DNA of 64,000 bases from Candidatus Deferrimicrobiaceae bacterium (GTDB lineage Bacteria; Desulfobacterota; Deferrimicrobia; Deferrimicrobiales; Deferrimicrobiaceae), in assembly GCA_036504035.1 (NCBI GenBank), contig DASXVV010000009.1, forward strand, positions 372,001 to 436,000. Direction: 5' to 3'. Shown in pieces: positions 59,003 through 64,000 of the stretch (the stretch's first letter is position 1; the number at the start of each line of letters is the position of its first letter). Both the position numbers and the translations under genes were made by a program. The notes beneath the pieces are model-generated. The model ran no database searches. It was not told the origin of the DNA and worked only from the letters and a program-made list of their open reading frames with translations.

Positions 59003-60826
59003 CTAGACCGTGCTCTTCATCGTGATGAGCGTGTTGAGCATCGAGTCGACGATCGCGATCATCTTGGTGGAGGCCTCGAACGCCCGCTGGAACTTGATCA
59101 GGTTGGTCATCTCTTCGTCGAGCGAGACGCCCGAAACGTCCTGGCGACGTGTCTCGAGATTGTCGACGATCACCTTCTGGTGCTGGAGATCGAGGTTGAC
59201 CCCCTTGGTCTCGGAGCCGATCTGCCCGATCATCCCGGCGATGAAGTCGGGAACGGTGGCGCCTTCCTGAAGGAACGACACCTTGGTGTTCCCCATCCCG
59301 GACAGCAGCAGGGCGTTCCGGTTGTCGCCCACGGGCGGCGGCGGAGCGGGCGTATCGACGCCTCCCGAGAACGACGTGCCCGACAGGTTGATGTATTTCG
59401 AAGCGTCGGTTCCGGCGATCGACATCGTGATGGCGTTGCCCGCGGCGCCATCCAGGCTCGCGACCGCCATCAGCAGGCCGCCCTTCGCCTGAAGCGTGTA
59501 GTTCGCGCCGACGGATGCGGCCGCCAGGCGGGATGCGACGTCGCCCGCCGTCCGGGCGCCTTTGAGGTCGACCCCGGTGTTGGCGCCGGCATAGGCGGCG
59601 ACCGAGCTGTCGTAGAAATCGTAGGTATCGGCGCCGATCGTGATGCTCGGCGCGGGCGCCGAGGCGACCGACGGGACGCCGGTGAACACGATGCTGCCGG
59701 AGCCCTTCGTCGCCCCTGCCGCCGCCACCTTCCGGATGTCGGCCAGGACCGTGGCGTCGACCTGGAAGTTGGACGCCGCGCCCTTGACATCGGAAAGCGC
59801 GGCGAAGAAAGCGTTCCCGGTCGATGCGACGGCCGGCGTGCCGCTCGAAAGCCCGTAACCGACGACGTGCGTCGCGTTGGTCTGGTTGGTGATCGCATAG
59901 GCGAGCTTGTCGATCCGGTCGCGGACCGTGTTGATGTAGCCATCGCGGAACGAGATGGCCGAGGCGATCTGCCCGCCCGAGATGTCGGAAGTGATCGTGT
60001 CGAAATTGTTGATGTCGCCCCGCTGCCCGGGCAGCTGGATCTTGACGTCGTAGAGAAGGTCGGGCGTGCTCGAGTTGATGTCGGCGTAGAGCTTTCCCGT
60101 GTTCTCGCCGTCGACCAGCGCGCGCCCCTTGCCGACGTAGACGTTGACCTGCCCATAGTCGTCGGTGATCGTCGTGAAGCCGATCTTCTGGCCGAGCTGC
60201 TTGAGCAGCTCGCCGCGCTGGTCGAGCAGGTCGTTTGGCGACTGCCCCTGCGCGGTGTTGATCTTGATGCTGCCGTTGAGCGTCGCGATCTGGGAGGCGA
60301 GCTGATTAACCTCGGAGACGAGCGACTTGACGTCCTTGTTGGCGTTTTCCTTGAGCGTCGCGACCTGCTGGTCGACCCGCCGGAACTCGGAGGTCAGGAG
60401 CTCGGCGGTCGACACGACGGTCTGCCGTTCGGCGGTGCCCTGGGGATTGGCCGACAGGTCGTCCCAGGCGTGGTAGAACTCGTTGACCCGGTCGGCGAGA
60501 CTTGCCCCGTTGTTGTCATTGAAGATCGCCTCGACCTGACCGACCGACTTGGATGTGTATTCCAGCCCGCTGTAGGTACTGGTCTCGGCATTGAGCTGGG
60601 TGTCGGTGAACGCGTCGACGCTTCGCGCGATCTGGATGACCTCGGCACCCATCCCGAGCTGTCCCGGGTTGAACGACATCGCGTTGGACTCGGTGACGAT
60701 CGCCTGTTGCCGCGAATAGCCGGGCGTGTTGGCGTTGGCGACGTTGTGGCTGGTCACCTGCATCGCCATCTGGTTGGTGTAGAGCGCTTTCCGGGCGATT
60801 TCCATCGCCATGTAGATGCCGGGCAT
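59003..60826 (-). CDS. flgK: Flagellar hook-associated protein FlgK, with extra module
   Basis: A 607-residue HAP1. The N-terminal rod/hook signature is MAMEIARKALYTNQMAMQVTSHNVANANTPGYSRQ, and the C-terminal signature is SGVSLDEEMTNLIKFQRAFEASTKMIAIVDSMLNTLITM. Residues 395-491 (59354-59644) are an insertion similar to one in FliD, starting TYDFYDSSVAAYAGANTGVD. A proline-rich linker follows. It joins hook to filament. It follows flgN by 14 bases. Confidence 0.95.
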   Translation of the reverse strand: MPGIYMAMEIARKALYTNQMAMQVTSHNVANANTPGYSRQQAIVTESNAMSFNPGQLGMGAEVIQIARSVDAFTDTQLNAETSTYSGLEYTSKSVGQVEAIFNDNNGASLADRVNEFYHAWDDLSANPQGTAERQTVVSTAELLTSEFRRVDQQVATLKENANKDVKSLVSEVNQLASQIATLNGSIKINTAQGQSPNDLLDQRGELLKQLGQKIGFTTITDDYGQVNVYVGKGRALVDGENTGKLYADINSSTPDLLYDVKIQLPGQRGDINNFDTITSDISGGQIASAISFRDGYINTVRDRIDKLAYAITNQTNATHVVGYGLSSGTPAVASTGNAFFAALSDVKGAASNFQVDATVLADIRKVAAAGATKGSGSIVFTGVPSVASAPAPSITIGADTYDFYDSSVAAYAGANTGVDLKGARTAGDVASRLAAASVGANYTLQAKGGLLMAVASLDGAAGNAITMSIAGTDASKYINLSGTSFSGGVDTPAPPPPVGDNRNALLLSGMGNTKVSFLQEGATVPDFIAGMIGQIGSETKGVNLDLQHQKVIVDNLETRRQDVSGVSLDEEMTNLIKFQRAFEASTKMIAIVDSMLNTLITMKSTV

Positions 60827-60840
60827 AGCCGATACCGCCT

Positions 60841-61341
60841 TTACACGTTTTGCCGGACGATCCGGCCTGTTGTGCCCGCGGCGGGGCGGAAATCGCCGTT
60901 CCCGCCGTATACGGGAACCGCGGAAATGCCCTGGATCAGCCCGAGCGTGCTGCGGACCATGAGGAGCCCGTGCGTCATGATCCGGCGCGTCAGATCGTTG
61001 AGCTCGGACAGCGAGGATCGCAGCGAACGGACCCGCGCCAGGGAGCCGACGCCATATTCACGAACCGTAGCCGGGAGCGTCTCGGCCAGGTCGTCGAAGG
61101 TCCTTGCCGCGAATCCGGGGATGCGCCCGAGATCGTCGAGCAGCCCGCGGCGCGCCTCGATCACCACCTGCATCTCGGCAAGCACCGCTTCCTTCAGCCG
61201 GACATTCTCTTCGAGGATTTCGGGGTGCGACTGCGCAATGGCGCGCTGGTCGGCCTGCAGAACTTCGATAAGCCTGGTGAGGTGGGATTCTTCCTGGCGG
61301 ATGATCTCGATCCAGCGCTCTGCGGCGCCCTGGTCCATCAT
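60841..61341 (-). CDS. flgN: Flagellar export chaperone FlgN
   Basis: A 166-residue helical protein in the flgM-flgN-flgK-flgL order. It has long charged helices such as AERWIEIIRQEESHLTRLIEVLQADQRAI and LKEAVLAEMQVVIEARRGLLDDLGRI, and the FlgN-family length. FlgN protects FlgK and FlgL before export. Similarity is moderate by eye; the context is strong. Confidence 0.8.
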   Translation of the reverse strand: MMDQGAAERWIEIIRQEESHLTRLIEVLQADQRAIAQSHPEILEENVRLKEAVLAEMQVVIEARRGLLDDLGRIPGFAARTFDDLAETLPATVREYGVGSLARVRSLRSSLSELNDLTRRIMTHGLLMVRSTLGLIQGISAVPVYGGNGDFRPAAGTTGRIVRQNV

Positions 61342-61389
61342 GACCGGCCCCCTTCCCTGGGTGCTTTCGGCCCCGCGGACGGACTGGGG

Positions 61390-61719
61390 TCAGCGGGTGC
61401 GGTTGCGAACGTCCCGGACGGCTTCGGTAACCAACTTGTCGGCCACCTTTTCGCCCTCGACCTGGTAAGTACCGGCGTCGAGCTCGCTCTGGATGCGTCC
61501 GACCTTCTCGACCCGGATGTCGGGGACGGATTCGAGCATCTTGGCCGCCTCGGCGACGACCCGGCCGAGGTCGGATATGGCGACGCTGGATTCGGTTGCC
61601 TCGCCGACGCCCCCCTGGCCGGACGTGGAGGCAGCCGGTGCGACCGGAGCGACCCCGCTTGTCTTCTTGTATCCGACATTCTTTGCCTCGTTTCCTTTTC
61701 CTCGACCCGATATCTTCAC
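61390..61719 (-). CDS. flgM: Anti-sigma-28 factor FlgM
   Basis: A 109-residue protein with a variable, glycine/alanine-rich N-terminus and the FlgM C-terminal block AAKMLESVPDIRVEKVGRIQSELDAGTYQVEGEKVADKLV. FlgM holds sigma-28 inactive until exported through the completed hook. It starts with GTG at 61719, ten bases after GGAGG. Its own sigma-28 promoter lies just upstream, giving autoregulation. Confidence 0.92.
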   Translation of the reverse strand: MKISGRGKGNEAKNVGYKKTSGVAPVAPAASTSGQGGVGEATESSVAISDLGRVVAEAAKMLESVPDIRVEKVGRIQSELDAGTYQVEGEKVADKLVTEAVRDVRNRTR

Positions 61720-61759
61720 GCGGGGGGTTCCTCCGATCGGTGATCCGCCTATAAATCAC

Positions 61760-61787
61760 CTATCGGAAAAACATGGTCAAAACTTTA
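61760..61787 (-). promoter_or_regulatory. Sigma-28 promoter of flgM
   Basis: The minus strand reads TAAA, a 16-base spacer, then TCCGATAG. The TAAA includes the TAA stop codon of the upstream rod-binding gene. The start point would fall about 35 bases before flgM. Confidence 0.75.
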
Positions 61788-62081
61788 CGGTCGAACCGCC
61801 GATTTCCCCCGGGAAGCCAGTCCCTGCTCGAGCATCTTCGCCAACCCGATCCCGCCCGATTCCGCGATCTTGCGGGCGATCTCGGCATCGAACCGTTCTT
61901 GCCACATCGCCTTGGCGTTGCTGTCCTCCTCGGCCTTGGGAACGGTCTTCCGCATCGTTTTCAGCATTTCGTTCAGGTACATCTCCTCGAAACCCCGGAC
62001 CGCCTCGACCTTGCTCTTCCGGTCGAGCAGCGTCTTCGGGTCGTCGGCCGGTTTCACGGCCACCGCGGACAGCGGATCCAT
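61785..62081 (-). CDS. flgJ: Flagellar rod-binding protein (FlgJ N-terminal domain type)
   Basis: A 98-residue protein with the rod-binding signature VEAVRGFEEMYLNEMLKTMRKTVPKAE and EIARKIAESGGIGLAKMLEQGL. It matches only the N-terminal domain of FlgJ. The peptidoglycan-hydrolase domain of gammaproteobacterial FlgJ is absent, so a separate muramidase must open the wall. It follows flgI by nine bases. Confidence 0.85.
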   Translation of the reverse strand: MDPLSAVAVKPADDPKTLLDRKSKVEAVRGFEEMYLNEMLKTMRKTVPKAEEDSNAKAMWQERFDAEIARKIAESGGIGLAKMLEQGLASRGKSAVRP

Positions 62082-62090
62082 GGCGTTCTC

Positions 62091-63227
62091 CTACATCAGG
62101 GCGAGGTCGGCCTGAAGCGCCCCCGCCTCCTTGAGTGCCTGCATGATCGCAATGAGGTCGCGCGGGGTCACGCCCAGCTTGTTGAGCGCATCGACGAGGT
62201 CGGAGATGGTCGCGCCCTTCTGGATCACCGCCAGCTTGACCTTCTCCTCGGTCGCCTTGACATCGCTTTTCGGGGTGACCACGGTCTGCCCCTTCGACAG
62301 CGGGGCCGGCTGCGACACTTCCAGCTTCTCCCGGATGACGATGTTGAGCGCCCCGTGCGCCAGCGCCACGGTCGAGATGCGGACGTTCTGCCCGATCACG
62401 ACGGTGCCGGTCTTCTCGTTGACGACGACGCGCGCCACCGAGTCGGGCGTCACCTCGCAATCGCCGATGCGAGCCATGAAATCGACCAGGTTGGCCCGGT
62501 CCTTGGCCGGGACGCGCACCAGCACCTCGCTGCCGTCCGCGGGCTGCGCGACCGGCTCTCCCAGCCGCTCGTTGATGGCGGCCGCCGCCCGGGATGCCGT
62601 GGCGAAATCGGGGGCGTTCAGGAGCACCCGGATGTTCTCGCCCCCCTCGGCGAGCGCGATTTCCCGCTCGATCACCGCGCCGCCGGGGATACGGCCGACC
62701 GTCGGGTGGTTCTTCTGGACCCCGGAGCCCGAGGCGCCCGAGACGGCGAAGCCGCCCACCAGCACCGGCCCCTGCGCCACGGCGAATACCTCGCCGTTTC
62801 CCGCCATCAGCGGCGTCATCAGGAGCGTCCCGCCCTCGAGGCTCGTGGCGTCGCCCATGGACGAAATCATCACGTCCATGCGCCACCCCTGCTTCGAGAC
62901 CGCGGGCAGATCCCCCGTGATCATGACCGCCGCGACGTTCTTCGTCTTGATCTTCGAAAGCGGCACCGAGACCCCGAATTTCGCCAGCATGCTCATGATG
63001 CTCTGCATCGTGAAGGTCGACGTGTCGGTGTCGCCCGTGCCGTTGAGCCCTACGACGAGGCCGTAGCCGATGACGGGGTTCGCGCGGGTTCCGCCGATGT
63101 TGGCGATATCCTTCAGGCGCGCGGCGGAGGCCTGCGGCGCCGGCGTGACCATCGGAGCCGTGACGAGCAGCAGCGCGATCAGCGCCGCCCATGCTTTCGG
63201 AAACATCCCTTCGGTCTTCATCGACAT
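62091..63227 (-). CDS. flgI: Flagellar P-ring protein FlgI
   Basis: A 378-residue periplasmic P-ring protein. It has a signal peptide (to about residue 34). The mature start is ARLKDIANIGGTRANPVIGYGLVVGLNGTGDTD, followed by KTKNVAAVMITGDLPAVSKQG, GGTLLMTPLMAGNGEVFAVAQGPV and GVTPRDLIAIMQALKEAGALQADL. Two ATGs (63227 and 63221) are possible; AAGG sits four or ten bases before them. It lies after flgH in flgH-flgI order. Confidence 0.95.
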   Translation of the reverse strand: MSMKTEGMFPKAWAALIALLLVTAPMVTPAPQASAARLKDIANIGGTRANPVIGYGLVVGLNGTGDTDTSTFTMQSIMSMLAKFGVSVPLSKIKTKNVAAVMITGDLPAVSKQGWRMDVMISSMGDATSLEGGTLLMTPLMAGNGEVFAVAQGPVLVGGFAVSGASGSGVQKNHPTVGRIPGGAVIEREIALAEGGENIRVLLNAPDFATASRAAAAINERLGEPVAQPADGSEVLVRVPAKDRANLVDFMARIGDCEVTPDSVARVVVNEKTGTVVIGQNVRISTVALAHGALNIVIREKLEVSQPAPLSKGQTVVTPKSDVKATEEKVKLAVIQKGATISDLVDALNKLGVTPRDLIAIMQALKEAGALQADLALM

Positions 63228-63261
63228 CCCGCCTTCCCGTGTTCGACCGGTCGCCCCATGG

Positions 63262-63954
63262 CTAGAAGGGCCACAGGTGATCGATGATCTTGTGCATCCA
63301 GCCGGGGTTCTGCTTTTCGCTGATGACGCCTTCCCCGTAATATTCGATGCGCGCCTGGGCCACCCGAGACGAGGCGACGCTGTTCATGCCGTCGACGTCC
63401 TCGGGACGGATCACGCCGTGCAGCACCATCACCTGGTTCTCGTTGTTGACGCTGACCGTGCGCTTCGCCTCCAGCTCCATGTTGCCGTTGGGCAGGATCG
63501 TCTTGACGATCGCGGTGACCGTCGTGGTCAGCGATTCCTCGCGCGACGTCTTCCCGGAGCCGTCGAACCCGGTGCTGGTGTTGGACTGGATCAGCGACGA
63601 GGGGTTGAGGCGGCTGTTGGCGCCCGCGACCGACTTGTCGAGGCCGAAGAAGGCCGAGATGCCGAGCTGGCTGGACGAATCGCGCGCGAGCGAAGTGCCC
63701 GCCGCCTTGGAGGCCTTGGCCGATTCGTCGACGACAATCGTCACGACGTCGTTGACCTTGCGCGCGCGCCGGTCGGCGAAGAATGCCCCCCCGCGGTCGT
63801 CCCAGAGCGAAGTGCCGTTGACCGCCGCGACGCGAACCGGGGCCTCCGGCCAGGTCGTCACCTTGTACTCCGCCTTGCGGTCCCAGGCCGGGGCGCAACC
63901 CGCGCTCGCCAGAATCAGCAGCGCCGCGGGCAATCTGGAGTAGAGACGTCTCAT
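63262..63954 (-). CDS. flgH: Flagellar L-ring lipoprotein FlgH
   Basis: A 230-residue L-ring protein with a lipoprotein signal (lipobox ASAGC, Cys20). Visible FlgH segments are TSLWDDRGGAFFADRRARKVNDVVTIVVDESAKAS, LTTTVTAIVKTILPNGNMELEAKRTVSVNNENQVMVLHGVIRPEDV and a C-terminal GVISEKQNPGWM. It forms the outer-membrane bushing. GGGAGG lies nine bases before the ATG. Confidence 0.95.
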   Translation of the reverse strand: MRRLYSRLPAALLILASAGCAPAWDRKAEYKVTTWPEAPVRVAAVNGTSLWDDRGGAFFADRRARKVNDVVTIVVDESAKASKAAGTSLARDSSSQLGISAFFGLDKSVAGANSRLNPSSLIQSNTSTGFDGSGKTSREESLTTTVTAIVKTILPNGNMELEAKRTVSVNNENQVMVLHGVIRPEDVDGMNSVASSRVAQARIEYYGEGVISEKQNPGWMHKIIDHLWPF

Positions 63955-63982
63955 CCGATCGATCCTCCCTCGTGCATCTTGG

Positions 63983-64000
63983 CTAATCGACCCGGACGAC
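63983..64000 (-). CDS. 3' end of an upstream flagellar gene, possibly flgA
   Basis: Only the last five codons (VVRVD) and a TAG stop are in the window. Position upstream of flgH on the same strand suggests flgA, whose C-terminus often ends in a similar strand. The sequence is too short to confirm. Confidence 0.3.
   Translation of the reverse strand, partial: VVRVD

Overview
This is a 64 kb, high-GC, densely packed bacterial chromosome segment with no rRNA, phage, IS element or CRISPR array. The gene content suggests a Gram-negative, flagellated member of the Desulfobacterota / former Deltaproteobacteria. The evidence is flagellar L- and P-ring genes, outer-membrane proteins, a TolC channel and a multihaem cytochrome, plus two DUF507 proteins, the FliW/CsrA pair, a che operon with cheD and HDOD genes, and sigma-54 and sigma-28 type promoters. 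The lineage call is an inference from gene families, not from a marker-gene tree.

Layout. Positions 1-10.7 kb hold the start of folD, a small zinc-binding protein, a pterin dehydratase, a prpB-prpC-prpD methylcitrate operon, rtcB with archease, fmdB, groES-groEL under a CIRCE operator, and a DUF507 pair behind an MTA phosphorylase. Positions 10.7-26 kb hold general metabolism: an outer-membrane barrel, DAHP synthase, ileS-lspA-DUF4382 lipoprotein, a Tat-exported multicopper oxidase, a TolC channel, glnB-glnA behind a good sigma-54 promoter, plsY, a pentahaem cytochrome and an ACT-domain malic enzyme. Positions 26-36 kb hold inositol-phosphate synthase facing a tight operon of lipoprotein, PstS-PhnD fusion lipoprotein, sensor kinase, GNAT and MshA-like glycosyltransferase, then two aminotransferases including hisC. 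Positions 36-48 kb hold three poorly characterised genes and the chemotaxis locus: cheW-cheA-cheR-cheD-HDOD-cheB-HD-GYP on the minus strand, and cheX, a CheC-like/pseudo-receiver protein and cheY on the plus strand. Positions 48-64 kb are a minus-strand flagellar region: flgH, flgI, rod-binding protein, flgM, flgN, flgK, flgL, csrA, fliW and a PilZ protein, then fliC, flaG, fliD, fliS, a fliT-like gene, two glycosyltransferases and an unknown gene.

How the parts work together. Flagellar and chemotaxis genes share a sigma-28 signature (TAAA, 15-16 nt spacer, TCCGATA). It occurs upstream of flgM and fliC and, divergently, upstream of cheW and cheX, so FlgM should control the late genes. CsrA and FliW are encoded just upstream of fliC. 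The fliC leader is long, rich in GGA motifs, and contains a hairpin presenting AGGA in its loop, which points to CsrA/FliW control of flagellin translation. Cyclic-di-GMP may feed in through the HD-GYP protein, the PilZ protein and a possible MshEN-like insertion in CheA. The two glycosyltransferases behind fliS suggest flagellin glycosylation.

The best candidate for an undescribed system is the 27.2-33.7 kb operon. It couples a double-domain binding lipoprotein and an orphan histidine kinase to an acyltransferase-like protein and an MshA-like glycosyltransferase, and it converges on the gene that would make inositol phosphate, the acceptor used by MshA.
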